From CAVPDE01 sp964580575 (GTDB lineage Bacteria > Desulfobacterota > DSM-4660 > Desulfatiglandales > HGW-15), in assembly GCA_964580575.1 (NCBI GenBank), contig CAZOLJ010000007.1, positions 1-64,000 of the forward strand: 64,000 nucleotides of DNA, given 5' to 3'. A model generated the notes under the pieces. That model did no database searches and was not told where the DNA came from. It worked only from the letters and a program-made list of their open reading frames with translations. The translations under genes and the position numbers were made by a program. This document shows, piece after piece, positions 26,206 to 35,123 of this stretch. Each line of letters opens with the position of its first letter. Position 1 is the stretch's first letter.

Positions 26206-26278
26206 TAGAGCATATCCGCCGTCATGGGCTCAAGCCGTCATGGGTCGCGGCCGGAGATCTGCATGAGGAGGATTGTCC

Positions 26279-27778
26279 GTGTCAAGCTTCGAACATCTCC
26301 TGCAAGGTTTCCTCATCGTTCTAACGCCGACGAACTCCGTGGTCTGCTTGCTCGGCGTTCTCCTCGGCACGGTCGTCGGTGTGCTCCCAGGTCTGGGGCC
26401 CATGGCAGCCATGTCCATCATGCTGCCCATCAGCATCCATTACGGCCCTCTGGCAGGCCTTATCCTGCTCTCGGGTGTCTGGTACGGTGCTCAGTACGGG
26501 GGCTCCACGACCTCCATCCTCGTGAACATCCCAGGTGAAGCCGCTTCCGTGGTCACCTGCCTGGACGGCTATCAAATGGCAAGAAAAGGAAGGGCAGGGG
26601 CTGCGCTGGCCGTGGCCGCGGTAGGCTCCTTCATTGCGGGTTCCATAGGGATTATTCTGCTTCAGCTGTTCGGTCCCTTGATCGCAACAGCAGCGCTTTC
26701 TTTCGGTCCTCCTGAGTTTTTGGCGGTCATGCTGTTCGCTTTCGTTACCATGGCCACCCTGAGCGGGGACAGCCCTTTGAAAGGAGCCATGATGGTGGGC
26801 TTTGGGGCGCTCGTGAGCACCATCGGGATCGATCGGATTGCCGGCATCCCGCGCTTTACCATGGGCATACCCTCTCTCATGTATGGAATCGATCTCATCC
26901 CTGTGGCCATAGGCCTGTTCGGCATCGCCGAAGTCGTCAGAATCGCCCTGCAGCGCTACACCCCACCTCCGTTACGCCCTGTGCGCCTCAGGGAACTCTA
27001 CCCCAACCGAGAGGAGGTCCGGCGTTCGACGATGCCGATCGTTCGCGGTTCTTTTATCGGCGCCCTTTTCGGAATGCTGCCCGGTTCTTCTGCAGCGCTT
27101 GCCTCATTCACTTCTTACAGCATTGAGAAGAGCATGTCGCCCAACAAGAAGGAGTTCGGCAAAGGAGCTATCGAGGGGGTGGCCGCTCCTGAATCCGCCA
27201 ACAACTCCGCCGTGATCATCGCCCTGGTGCCGCTTCTTTGCCTTGGAATTCCCTTCTCCCCCGTGTCCGCGCTCCTCCTTGCCGGCCTGCAGATGCACAA
27301 CGTAACGCCAGGACCCCTGCTCCTTCAGACGACCCCTGAGATTTTTTGGGGATTGATCGCCGCCATGTACATCGGGAATGTTCTCCTCCTGGTGTTGAAC
27401 CTGCCTCTGGTGGGGCTTTTTGCTCGGGTCGCCACCATGAAGCCTCACTTTCTTATGCCCGCCGTGGGAATTTTCTGTCTCATCGGGTGTTATGCGATTC
27501 GGAACGCGGTGTTTGATGTTCTTGTGATGATCGCTGCAGGCATCCTGGGAGTTGTTCTCAACAGGATGCACATCAGCGTCGTGCCCATCCTTCTGGGCAT
27601 GGTGCTGGGAAGCCTGCTCGAGGACAATTTGCGCGTGACCATCCAGTGGTTAAACGGCGACTTTTCGCTTGTCTGGTCGCGGCCTATAGCGCTCGCCATT
27701 TTGATGCTCATTCCTCTGTATCTGGTCCTGGTGCATTTTGCGCAAAGGAGGGTTTTCAGGAGCGACGTCGTGGGTTGA
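26279..27778 (+). CDS. tctA: Tripartite tricarboxylate transporter large permease TctA
   Basis: 499 residues with about 11-12 transmembrane helices. Family motifs: GVLPGLGPMAAMSIMLP near residue 35 and YGAQYGGSTTSILVNIPGEAASVVT soon after, then the mirror motif FGMLPGSSAALASF and GVAAPESANNSA in the second half. The AGGAGG at 26266-26271 is 7 bases from the GTG at 26279, which I choose over the TTG at 26273 (only 1 base away). It transports the carboxylate delivered by TctC using the ion gradient. Confidence 0.9.
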   Translation: MSSFEHLLQGFLIVLTPTNSVVCLLGVLLGTVVGVLPGLGPMAAMSIMLPISIHYGPLAGLILLSGVWYGAQYGGSTTSILVNIPGEAASVVTCLDGYQMARKGRAGAALAVAAVGSFIAGSIGIILLQLFGPLIATAALSFGPPEFLAVMLFAFVTMATLSGDSPLKGAMMVGFGALVSTIGIDRIAGIPRFTMGIPSLMYGIDLIPVAIGLFGIAEVVRIALQRYTPPPLRPVRLRELYPNREEVRRSTMPIVRGSFIGALFGMLPGSSAALASFTSYSIEKSMSPNKKEFGKGAIEGVAAPESANNSAVIIALVPLLCLGIPFSPVSALLLAGLQMHNVTPGPLLLQTTPEIFWGLIAAMYIGNVLLLVLNLPLVGLFARVATMKPHFLMPAVGIFCLIGCYAIRNAVFDVLVMIAAGILGVVLNRMHISVVPILLGMVLGSLLEDNLRVTIQWLNGDFSLVWSRPIALAILMLIPLYLVLVHFAQRRVFRSDVVG

Positions 27779-27860
27779 GCCATGGTTCGCCTTCAGAAGG
27801 CTTCCATGGATGCTGAAAAGAGTATCGCCTAGAGCGAACAACGAAAGGGAGGAAGGGACA

Positions 27861-28820
27861 ATGAAAAGAACTCTGGTTTTTCTGGCGGGCCTGGTGCTGT
27901 TGCTCATGCCTTGGAGCGAAGCGATGCCTTATCCTGACAAGCCGATTAAGGCCATCGTGGGTTATGAGGCGGGAAGCGCGGTGGACATCAATGCAAGGAT
28001 CTTTTTTAGGTTTATGGAAAAAGAACTCGGCCAACCCATTGCGGTGGTCAACAAGCCGGGCGCTGCCGGCTCCCTGGGGCTGAGAGAGGTTCACGGTGCA
28101 AGCCCGGACGGTTACACCCTCGGAGTGAGCCCCTCGATCAACGTGCTGAAGATTCAGGGACTCCTCCCTTACACCCATCATGATTTCGACGTGCTTGGGG
28201 TTCCGGCTTACACGTGGTGTCTTTTGGCCGTCCCGGCCAAGAGCCCGTTCAAAGATGCCAAGGAATTGGCGGCAAATGCCAGGGCCAACCCGGGCCAGGT
28301 CAAGATGAGCACCACCACCAAAGGAGCGGTTTTCTGGATGCTCTGCAAGTACTTCGAGCGGATCACAGGGACGAAACTCAACGTGATCAGTAATCCCGGG
28401 GGAGCGACTTACATCGCCGCCCAACTGGGAGGGGGACACGCCGATGCCGGTTTCGCTTCCATCGCACCGCTGAAGAGCCAGATCGATGCAGGGAACATCC
28501 GTGTTCTAGGAACCACCACGGAAAAGCGCATTCCCGGCTTTGACCAGTGGCCGACGTTGAAGGAGAGCGGCATTGACATGGTGATGAACGGCTGGATAGC
28601 ATACGTCGCCCCTAAAGGGCTCCCTCCCGAGGTGTATAAGAAACTGATTGCAGCGTCCGCCAAGGTGGCGGCTTCCAAAGAGTACATTGAGGAAAACGCC
28701 AAAACAGGGAGTATCACCACACCAGAATGCATCGGCCAGGAAGCGGTCAAGTTCCTGGATGAAGATGCCGCCAAGCAGCGTCCCATCCTCGAAAAGTTGG
28801 GGGCTGCCAAAGACAAATAA
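27861..28820 (+). CDS. tctC: Tripartite tricarboxylate transporter substrate-binding protein TctC
   Basis: 319 residues from the ATG at 27861 with GGGAGG upstream. A signal peptide (MKRTLVFLAGLVLLLMPWSEA) precedes the Bug/TctC core: YPDKPIKAIVGYEAGSAVD, VVNKPGAAGSLGLREV, and a second lobe with PGGATYIAAQLGGG. Binds an organic acid in the periplasm. Last gene of the operon starting at 22424; the substrate is likely the carboxylic acid that the ligases activate. Confidence 0.9.
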   Translation: MKRTLVFLAGLVLLLMPWSEAMPYPDKPIKAIVGYEAGSAVDINARIFFRFMEKELGQPIAVVNKPGAAGSLGLREVHGASPDGYTLGVSPSINVLKIQGLLPYTHHDFDVLGVPAYTWCLLAVPAKSPFKDAKELAANARANPGQVKMSTTTKGAVFWMLCKYFERITGTKLNVISNPGGATYIAAQLGGGHADAGFASIAPLKSQIDAGNIRVLGTTTEKRIPGFDQWPTLKESGIDMVMNGWIAYVAPKGLPPEVYKKLIAASAKVAASKEYIEENAKTGSITTPECIGQEAVKFLDEDAAKQRPILEKLGAAKDK

Positions 28821-28854
28821 ATAAACCTAGAGAGGGGGGGAATGCGGCTTCAGG

Positions 28855-29286
28855 TCAGGCTTTCATGTCAGTCAGGATCTGGGCCGCATCCCGGACAAAG
28901 ACCGGGCATAGGGTGCGAAAAAGGTTGTCCTTGATCGCCCTGTCTCTTCCCTCAGGGGTGCCCACGTCCACCCTGAGCAGGTCTTTACAGATGATCGTCC
29001 CGTGCTTTTGCTCAAAGCGCCGAACGAGCTCCTTGTTCAGGTCATAGACCTTGAATCTCGTTTCCTTTTCAGTCGGAGCTTCCTGGATCTTGAAGCCCAG
29101 GATCATCATTGCTCCTGTGACCGCTCCGCATTCACGACCCATTCCCATGCCCGCCCCAAAAGCGCGCCCCAGTTTGAATGCTGTTGGGCGATCCAATCCG
29201 TAGAGCTCACCGAAACCGGCGAGCAAGGCCTGCGTTCATGTGTAGCCCTGATCGAAAAGGGTCGCTGCTGTTTCAATAGGATTCAT
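28855..29286 (-). CDS. C-GCAxxG-C-C family selenoprotein (in-frame UGA read as selenocysteine)
   Basis: 143 residues if the TGA at 29238..29236 is selenocysteine (residue 17). The ATG at 29286 has AAGGAG about 8 bases upstream and gives MNPIETAATLFDQGYT-U-TQALLAGFGELYGL, matching the family start in which this position is Cys (F..GY.C.QA). Downstream are RECGAVTGAMMILGF (the CGAxxG motif) and two spaced cysteines (IICKDLL, RTLCPVF). Automatic calling would stop at the UGA and keep only the downstream part from a TTG at 29226. These proteins are small redox proteins of unknown role in anaerobes. A bacterial SECIS hairpin follows the UGA at the right distance and selB lies in this window. It is convergent with tctC. 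Confidence 0.82.
29205..29224 (-). promoter_or_regulatory. Bacterial SECIS hairpin
   Basis: Minus-strand GCUCGCC (29224-29218) pairs fully (one G-U) with GGUGAGC (29211-29205) around the 6-base loop GGUUUC. The loop begins 19 bases after the UGA, inside the 16-37 base window, and has G in its first two positions as bSECIS elements require for SelB binding. Confidence 0.75.
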
Positions 29287-29420
29287 GACGTTTCTCCTTT
29301 CGTCTGCGTTGGGCTCCAGTATGGCACAAGGGTCTGTCGATGGCAACGCTGCGAAGACCAATCTCGACTTACTGCGTGATTTGGAACAGTTTCTCTTAGG
29401 ATTCAACGTCGGAGAAAAAA

Positions 29421-29638
29421 ATGAACTCAAGTCTGCCCTTAGGGAAAATCGACCCGGAAATTCTCGAAAAACTTCTTTCCCGATACACGAGCGCAGGCAA
29501 GCGGGTCCTCATCGGCGCTGGGATCGGAGAAAAGGCTCGATCCCGAGCTAGGGGGCGCAAGGATCAATGGCTTGGTTCCGTCCAAGGCCCTCATGGCACT
29601 TGCCTCGAATCCGGGATTGCTGTATACCCAATGTGAAG
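29421..29638 (+). pseudogene. Remnant of an AIR synthase-type (HypE-like) gene
   Basis: The frame starts with GGAG before the ATG and reads LPLGKIDPEILEKLL...VLIGAGIGEKA, the N-terminus of AIR synthase-related proteins that normally continues GIGEDAAV. It breaks off there. The following bases read sensibly in another frame (GGARINGLVPSKALMALASNPGLLYTQCEE, stop 29637), so an internal deletion or frameshift joined two pieces. The origin of the tail is unclear. Confidence 0.5.
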
Positions 29639-29657
29639 AGTGAGAATCCGGAGCATC

Positions 29658-30941
29658 ATGGAAGAATCCAACCGCAAAGATGAAACGCGAGAAGCCCTTT
29701 ATCGCCGGGAAGTGGCGACTATTCTTCGCTCCAGCGCCCTGATCAACTCGTCCCTCAACTTCGAGCAGGTTCTCGATAACGCCATGAAGTGGGCGGAGGA
29801 ATTCATGGGCGCCGAGGCCAGCACGGTCTATGAGCTTGAAGACAGGTCAAACCAGCTTGTCGTTCGCCTTGCAAGGGGGGAAAAGAAAGGACCTGTCGAG
29901 GGGATCACCCTCAAGGTAGGGGAGGGCATTGCCGGAACCGTGGTCAAAACGGGCAAACCCATGGTCATCCAGGATGTGAGCCAGGAGAAGAAATTTGCGG
30001 ACAAAATCGACAAGATCACAGGATTTCGAACCAAGTCCGCGATCTGCGTCCCTCTCCTTCTGAGAAACAGGCCCATAGGCGCCCTTCAGGTGATCAACAA
30101 AAAGTCCGGGGAACCCTTCAATCGCTCGGATCTTGAGATCCTCTTTGCCATCGCTCAGCATGTCTCCATCGCTATGGAGAATGCAAACCTCTACCGCCGA
30201 CTTGAAGAAAGCTTCGCAGTCACGACTCAAGAACTGCGGATCACCCAGGAGAAGCTGATCCGCACAGAGCGCCTCGCTTCCATGAGCAACCTTGTTCAGG
30301 GCGTTGCCCATGAAATCCGAAACCCCATCACGACCATAGGAGGCTTTGCCTGTCGAATCAAGAAGGAGCTCGGGGACAACCCAAAACTCGACAACTACGT
30401 GGATATCATTCTTGAGGAGACGGCGCGCCTGGAGCATATCGTGAAGCGCGTCCATGACTTCACTGAAACCCAGTCTTACAGCCCGACTCAGACAAAAATC
30501 GAGCCCGTCGTGGAGGGGGTTCTGAGCGCTGCCATGCCTTTGGCGAATCCGCTGGGCGTCCGGATTGTAAAGGAAATCGCTCCGGATTTACCTCTGGCTA
30601 GGCTGGATTCCGGCCAGCTCACCGTCGCCCTTGCCAATATCGTGGAAAACGCTCTCGAAGCCATGCCTCAGGGCGGGACCCTGAGCCTGAAAGCCCTGCG
30701 GGAGGATCGTTCCCTGATCATCACCATCACGGATACAGGGTGCGGCATTCCGAAGGATCAGTTGACCGCTATTTATGATCCTTTTGTCACGTCAAAATCC
30801 AAGGGAGTAGGGCTTGGGCTCACTTTGGTGCACCAGGTGGTTTCCAATCACCATGGCGACATCCGGATCAGCAGCGAAGTTCAAAAAGGAACCGTGGTCA
30901 CCATCAGGCTGCCCCTGGATGCGGCTGTGCGGGCATCCTGA
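29658..30941 (+). CDS. GAF-domain sensor histidine kinase
   Basis: 427 residues from the ATG at 29658 with GGAG 6 bases upstream. No transmembrane segment: a cytoplasmic GAF domain (about 30-175, with VGEGIAGTVVKTGKP and CVPLLLRNRPIGALQVINK), a short coiled linker, then HisKA with the phosphorylated His218 in VAHEIRNPI, and an HATPase with N box NIVENALEAM, G1 DTGCGIP and G2 GVGLGLTLV. Autophosphorylates in response to a small ligand or redox cue. No response regulator is adjacent, so it is an orphan kinase here. Confidence 0.92.
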   Translation: MEESNRKDETREALYRREVATILRSSALINSSLNFEQVLDNAMKWAEEFMGAEASTVYELEDRSNQLVVRLARGEKKGPVEGITLKVGEGIAGTVVKTGKPMVIQDVSQEKKFADKIDKITGFRTKSAICVPLLLRNRPIGALQVINKKSGEPFNRSDLEILFAIAQHVSIAMENANLYRRLEESFAVTTQELRITQEKLIRTERLASMSNLVQGVAHEIRNPITTIGGFACRIKKELGDNPKLDNYVDIILEETARLEHIVKRVHDFTETQSYSPTQTKIEPVVEGVLSAAMPLANPLGVRIVKEIAPDLPLARLDSGQLTVALANIVENALEAMPQGGTLSLKALREDRSLIITITDTGCGIPKDQLTAIYDPFVTSKSKGVGLGLTLVHQVVSNHHGDIRISSEVQKGTVVTIRLPLDAAVRAS

Positions 30942-30948
30942 TAAGAGG

Positions 30949-31020
30949 AAGTAAGCAGTATGGAGTAGGCAGTAGGCAGTTTGAATTTCACTGCTTACTT
31001 CTTACTGCTTACTACTTACT
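30949..31020. repeat. Word-like inverted repeat, AGTAAGCAGT family
   Basis: GGAAGTAAGCAGTATGG, AGTAGGCAGTAGGCAGT and then, after a short loop, the complement ACTGCTTACTTCTTACTGCTTACT. An imperfect hairpin built of 6-8 base words between two plus-strand genes. A fragment of the same kind is at 57556-57580. Confidence 0.6.
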
Positions 31021-31094
31021 CGCGAAGTTCACGCCTGGCTGGCAATCCTATTTTTGGCTCACAGGGCGTTTTCCGCGCGAGGAGGGGGGGGAAG

Positions 31095-31964
31095 ATGAAG
31101 AAAAGAGACAAAGGACGTCTTTGGTGGTGGGTATCCATCCTTGTCATCGCCGTGGCCGCGATCCTGGCCGGATATTTCGTCGGCATGGAACAGGGTCGGA
31201 AAGAGGCTGAAAAACCGGCCGTTGAAAAAGCTCCGCCTCCTAAAAAGCAGGGGCCGCCGGAACAGGCCCCGGTGGCCAAAGGACCTGTGGTCATCCCGGA
31301 CGCCAAGGAACTCAAACCCCCTGACGAGAAAACCTATTGCGAGCGGATCGAACAGGAGATCCGGGACTATTTCAAATACTTGAACGGAAAAGGCTATGTG
31401 CGGCACCTGAGCGAGGGCCTGGATACCTCTGCCCAGTTCAAGACAATGATTCGGAAGCTTTCCGCGAAGCTCCCCATCCCTGCAGGGGAAGGAATAGACT
31501 CCTCCATCATCAATGACAACATCTTTCTGTTTTTCCGGGTTCTCGACAAGAATGATTTCAGGCTGATCCGGGACATCCTCAAGAACGAAGGGGAAGACCT
31601 GGAACCCACTCTGGACCTCTTCTACCGGTGGTCGACCCTGGGCAGTCGATGCCCTGATCCGGAAGGGATTCGGCCCTCCAGTGACGTGCTTTACCATTAC
31701 GCCGGTTTTTTCCTGAACACCATCGGCGGAAGGTCCTACCTTTTTAGAAGGCCCATGGGATTGCGGACCCTGTGCAGCTACTATTCCCTGCTAATCCTCC
31801 AGGACGCGGACAAACAGGGCAGGAACTCTTACGGAATCGATGTTCTCTCCTTCATTGCTCCTCTTGCCAGAGAGATCGCCCTGTATCCTGATTTCCGCTT
31901 CAAGCAGACTTACCTGAAAAACCTTGAGGAGATGGAGAAGGAATACCTGAGAAAAAGGCAATAA
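31095..31964 (+). CDS. Membrane-anchored periplasmic protein of unknown function
   Basis: 289 residues from the ATG at 31095, preceded by a G-rich binding site. A basic N-terminus, one transmembrane helix (WWWVSILVIAVAAILAGYFVG, about 10-30), a Pro/Lys/Glu-rich linker to about residue 75, then an alpha-helical domain (EQEIRDYFKYL..., RLIRDIL, DLFYRWS, ..LRTLCSYYSLLILQDADKQG). I do not recognise the family. The layout is that of an inner-membrane protein with a periplasmic domain. It may be cotranscribed with the upstream kinase. Confidence 0.75.
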   Translation: MKKRDKGRLWWWVSILVIAVAAILAGYFVGMEQGRKEAEKPAVEKAPPPKKQGPPEQAPVAKGPVVIPDAKELKPPDEKTYCERIEQEIRDYFKYLNGKGYVRHLSEGLDTSAQFKTMIRKLSAKLPIPAGEGIDSSIINDNIFLFFRVLDKNDFRLIRDILKNEGEDLEPTLDLFYRWSTLGSRCPDPEGIRPSSDVLYHYAGFFLNTIGGRSYLFRRPMGLRTLCSYYSLLILQDADKQGRNSYGIDVLSFIAPLAREIALYPDFRFKQTYLKNLEEMEKEYLRKRQ

Positions 31965-32083
31965 GAAGCGGAGAGCGGTGCATGGTACAAGGTGCACAAT
32001 CCTGTTGCTCGCCCTTGAATAATTCAGTAAAATTTTAGTTTTGGGAACACGTTAGCTTTTTGAAATTGTCACGGAAGAAAGCC

Positions 32084-33604
32084 ATGGGGGAACGCATGTT
32101 GAACCAGAGGGGGAGCGGCATTCTCCTCCACCTCACATCTCTTCCGTCTCCTTTCGGCATAGGAGATTTCGGACCCTGGTCCTATCGATTTGCAGATTTT
32201 CTTGCCCAAACCAAACAGAGTTACTGGCAGAGCCTTCCCCTCAATCCTACGGATATCCTGTATGGCAACTCCCCTTATCACAGCATGTCCGCGTTCGGCT
32301 TTAATCCTCTTCTCATCAGCCCGGAACTGCTCATTCAGGAAGGGGCCCTCACCCAGGCCGACGTGGAACCTGTTCCCGCTTTTTCACGGAACCGGGTGGA
32401 TTTCGAACTCGTCGTCTCCTATAAACGCAGGCTTCTTTCCCTGGCCTACGGCCGGTTCAAAAGAGAGGGGGCAGACGGAGAATACAGGAGCTTCTGTTCC
32501 CGGCAAGCCTCCTGGCTCGATGATTTCGCTCTGTTTGTTGCGCTCAAAGAGCAGTTCAGCGGCAGGCCATGGAACGAGTGGCCGGCCCCCCTGCGGGACA
32601 GAGACCCTGAAGCGCTCAATCGCGAAAGAGAAAGACTGAGAGAGAGGATTCAGGAGCAGAAGTTCTTTCAGCATCTTTTTTTCAGGCAATGGTCATCGCT
32701 CAGGAAATATTGCACTGCCCGGGGCATCAAAATCATCGGGGATGTGCCCATTTACGTCGTCTATGACAGTGCGGACGTCTGGATGCACCCCACTCTCTTT
32801 AATCTCGACCATGAGAAAAGACCGGTTACGGTTGCGGGAGTTCCACCCGACTATTTCAGCAAGACCGGCCAGCGGTGGGGGAACCCCGTGTACCGGTGGG
32901 AGGCACTCCAAAGCACAGGTTACGAGTGGTGGACGAGCCGCATTCGCCACAACCTCAGCCTGTTTGATGTGGTCAGAGTGGATCATTTTCGTGGTTTCAT
33001 GGCCTACTGGGAAGTGCCTGCAACCGAGACCATCGCCGTCAACGGCCAATGGGTGGAAGCTCCGGGCATGGACTTCTTCACCCGGCTCTCGTCGGTCTTT
33101 CCGGATCTCCCCATCATTGCTGAAGATCTCGGCACGATCACGCCGGATGTGTGGGCCACCATGGAGCATTTCGGGTTTCCGGGGATGAAAGTGCTCCTCT
33201 TTGCCTTTGACGAAAGCCTCCCCAGGAATGCCTATGCTCCCCACAACCACACGAAAAATGCAGTGGTTTACACCGGCACTCATGACAACAACACGGCAAG
33301 GGCCTGGTATGAAAAGGAACTTGGCGAACAGGACAGGGCGCGCCTGTCCCGGTACGTAGGCAGGGAGGTCAACGCGGACAATGTGCACAGGGAACTGATC
33401 CGCCTGGCCATGATGTCGGTGGCCGACACCGCCATTCTGCCCATGCAGGACCTTCTGGGTCTCGGCGAATGGGCGCGCATGAACCGGCCGGCCCGGGAAA
33501 ACGGAAACTGGCAGTGGCGGCTCACGCCGGAGCAGATCACGGCGCCACTGGCAAAAGAGCTTCTGGAACTGACGGAGATTTATGGGAGAAGCAACGGCAC
33601 CTAA
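32084..33604 (+). CDS. malQ: 4-alpha-glucanotransferase (amylomaltase)
   Basis: About 506 residues, GH77. It starts with the family pattern RGSGILLHLTSLPSPFGIGDFG and has the catalytic sites VVRVDHFRGF (nucleophile Asp), IIAEDLG (acid/base Glu) and GTHDNNTARAW (transition-state Asp), plus GDVPIYVVYDSADVW. ATG at 32084 with GGAAG upstream; an ATG at 32096 is possible. It transfers glucan segments during maltodextrin and glycogen turnover and is followed by a c-di-AMP synthase and by glgP. Confidence 0.92.
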   Translation: MGERMLNQRGSGILLHLTSLPSPFGIGDFGPWSYRFADFLAQTKQSYWQSLPLNPTDILYGNSPYHSMSAFGFNPLLISPELLIQEGALTQADVEPVPAFSRNRVDFELVVSYKRRLLSLAYGRFKREGADGEYRSFCSRQASWLDDFALFVALKEQFSGRPWNEWPAPLRDRDPEALNRERERLRERIQEQKFFQHLFFRQWSSLRKYCTARGIKIIGDVPIYVVYDSADVWMHPTLFNLDHEKRPVTVAGVPPDYFSKTGQRWGNPVYRWEALQSTGYEWWTSRIRHNLSLFDVVRVDHFRGFMAYWEVPATETIAVNGQWVEAPGMDFFTRLSSVFPDLPIIAEDLGTITPDVWATMEHFGFPGMKVLLFAFDESLPRNAYAPHNHTKNAVVYTGTHDNNTARAWYEKELGEQDRARLSRYVGREVNADNVHRELIRLAMMSVADTAILPMQDLLGLGEWARMNRPARENGNWQWRLTPEQITAPLAKELLELTEIYGRSNGT

Positions 33605-33624
33605 CGCTTGTTGACGAACCGATT

Positions 33625-33735
33625 CCACCACCCCCACCCTAGCCCTCCATCAAGGGGAGGGGATTTTCTGTTTTGTCCTCTAGAGTGCCTCCCTCTCCCC
33701 TTGCGGGAGAGGGCCGGGGGGAGGGGGGATTGAGG
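33625..33735. repeat. GC-rich intergenic repeat, CCCTCCCC family (copy 1)
   Basis: CACCCCCACCCTAGCCCTCC, then AAGGGGAGGGG, and a second arm CCCTCTCCCCTTGCGGGAGAGG followed by GGGGGGAGGGG. Related hairpins lie at 39060, 39725, 42178 and 52280. They all stand next to gene ends. Confidence 0.7.
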
Positions 33736-33758
33736 GGATCTCTCAGCCCTATAACACT

Positions 33759-34928
33759 ATGAATACCCTTGCTCTCATAGCGAATTTGCGAATCCAGGAT
33801 GTGCTCGACATCCTTTTCCTGACCGTGCTCGCCTATCATCTTTATCTTTGGTTCAGGGGGACCAAGGCGTTCAAGGCCCTTATCGGACTGTTTGCGCTTG
33901 GTGTCGTTTTCACCATTGCCCAGACCTGGGGCCTTTTCCTGACCACGTGGGTCTTCCAGATTCTCTGGCAGGTGCTTGTGATCCTGCTGATCATCCTCTT
34001 CCAGTCCGAGATCCGTCAGGCCCTCGAAAAATTCGACCCTTTGCGCACCCTCGGTCTCCGAAAAACGGCCCAGCCCGGTCAGTGGACCCAGGGGCTTTCC
34101 GATGCGGTCTTCGCGCTTGCGGAGCGCAAGCTCGGCGCCCTCATCATCGTCGAGCGAAGCGAAAGAGTCGAAGAGTGCGTGACCTCGGGACAAACCCTTG
34201 AGGGCAAGCCCACTCCAGAGCTCCTGACGAGCATCTTTCAGAAAGAGTCGCCCCTTCATGACGGAGCCATCCTCCTCAAGGAGGGCCGCATCCAGCTCGT
34301 GGCCTGCTATTTGCCTCTGAGCTCGGAGGAAGGACTGCCCAAAGAATGGGGGACGCGGCACAGGGCGGCCATGGGCCTGAGCGAACGCTGTGATGCGCTT
34401 ATGGTCGTGGTCTCCGAAGAGCGGGGTGAGGTCACCCTCATCGTTGAACGAAAAGTGTTTCATCCTGCAACGGCGGGAGTCATGAGTCAAATACTCCTGG
34501 ACGCGCTGCGGCCGGCGCCACGGGAAAGCGTTCCCTGGAAAGAGAAGATCCGCCCCCTCTTTCTCAACCAGTGGAAGGCGAAATACGGGACCCTGCTCCT
34601 GGTTCTGGTTTTCTGGCTCCTTCTCGCAGGCCAGCAGGACTTTGAAGTGGCCTTTGCCGTGCCCCTAGAAGTGCGCAACGCTCCTGCCGCGATGAAGATC
34701 GCGGAGCCCCTGGATCCCAAAGTCCGCATCCGCGTCAGAGGACTCCGAAAGGACGCGAGTGTGTTGAGTGAAAAAAACGTGCACGCGGAACTCGATCTTT
34801 CCCCTGCGGCGACCGGGAGAAGGTCCTTTGCCCTTACCAGGGATCTTTTCATGCTCCCCAACGAGCGCGTGTACATTGTCAACATTGAACCGTCTCAGAT
34901 CACTTTTAGGTTCCAAGAAACGCCATGA
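33759..34928 (+). CDS. cdaA: Diadenylate cyclase CdaA fused to a YbbR (CdaR-like) domain
   Basis: 389 residues. Residues 1-85 contain three transmembrane helices, then the DAC domain with both catalytic motifs, DGA (168-170, LHDGAILL) and RHR (200-202, GTRHRAAMG). After a basic linker comes a fourth membrane helix (about 278-291, LLLVLVFWLLLAG) and a YbbR-like beta domain (about 295-385, VAFAVPLEVRNAP...VRIRVRGLRKDASVL). In Firmicutes these are two genes, cdaA and cdaR; here they are one protein, so regulator and synthase have fixed stoichiometry. It makes c-di-AMP from two ATP at the membrane. It lies between malQ and glgP, not next to glmM. The start lacks an obvious ribosome binding site. 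Confidence 0.88.
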   Translation: MNTLALIANLRIQDVLDILFLTVLAYHLYLWFRGTKAFKALIGLFALGVVFTIAQTWGLFLTTWVFQILWQVLVILLIILFQSEIRQALEKFDPLRTLGLRKTAQPGQWTQGLSDAVFALAERKLGALIIVERSERVEECVTSGQTLEGKPTPELLTSIFQKESPLHDGAILLKEGRIQLVACYLPLSSEEGLPKEWGTRHRAAMGLSERCDALMVVVSEERGEVTLIVERKVFHPATAGVMSQILLDALRPAPRESVPWKEKIRPLFLNQWKAKYGTLLLVLVFWLLLAGQQDFEVAFAVPLEVRNAPAAMKIAEPLDPKVRIRVRGLRKDASVLSEKNVHAELDLSPAATGRRSFALTRDLFMLPNERVYIVNIEPSQITFRFQETP

Positions 34929-35123
34929 ACAGAACTCCAATGCTCATGTCAGCTTTTTGAAATAGTCATAGAAAAGACCAGCCCGGGAGACTTGGCCGCC
35001 ACTGGCGGCCTTGGAACGCAGGAAAAGGTCCCGGTCCTGTCCAGAGTGGTCGGTCCCCTGTAAACACTTTTGAACGATACAAAAAGGTTATGAGTCCCAC
35101 TTCCTACGGAGGGAAGAAACGCC

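Noticed and set aside
28855..29226. Selenoprotein gene as a 123-residue protein starting at TTG
   Set aside because: It would drop the conserved N-terminal F..GY.U.QA segment that is encoded in frame just upstream behind a good ribosome binding site.
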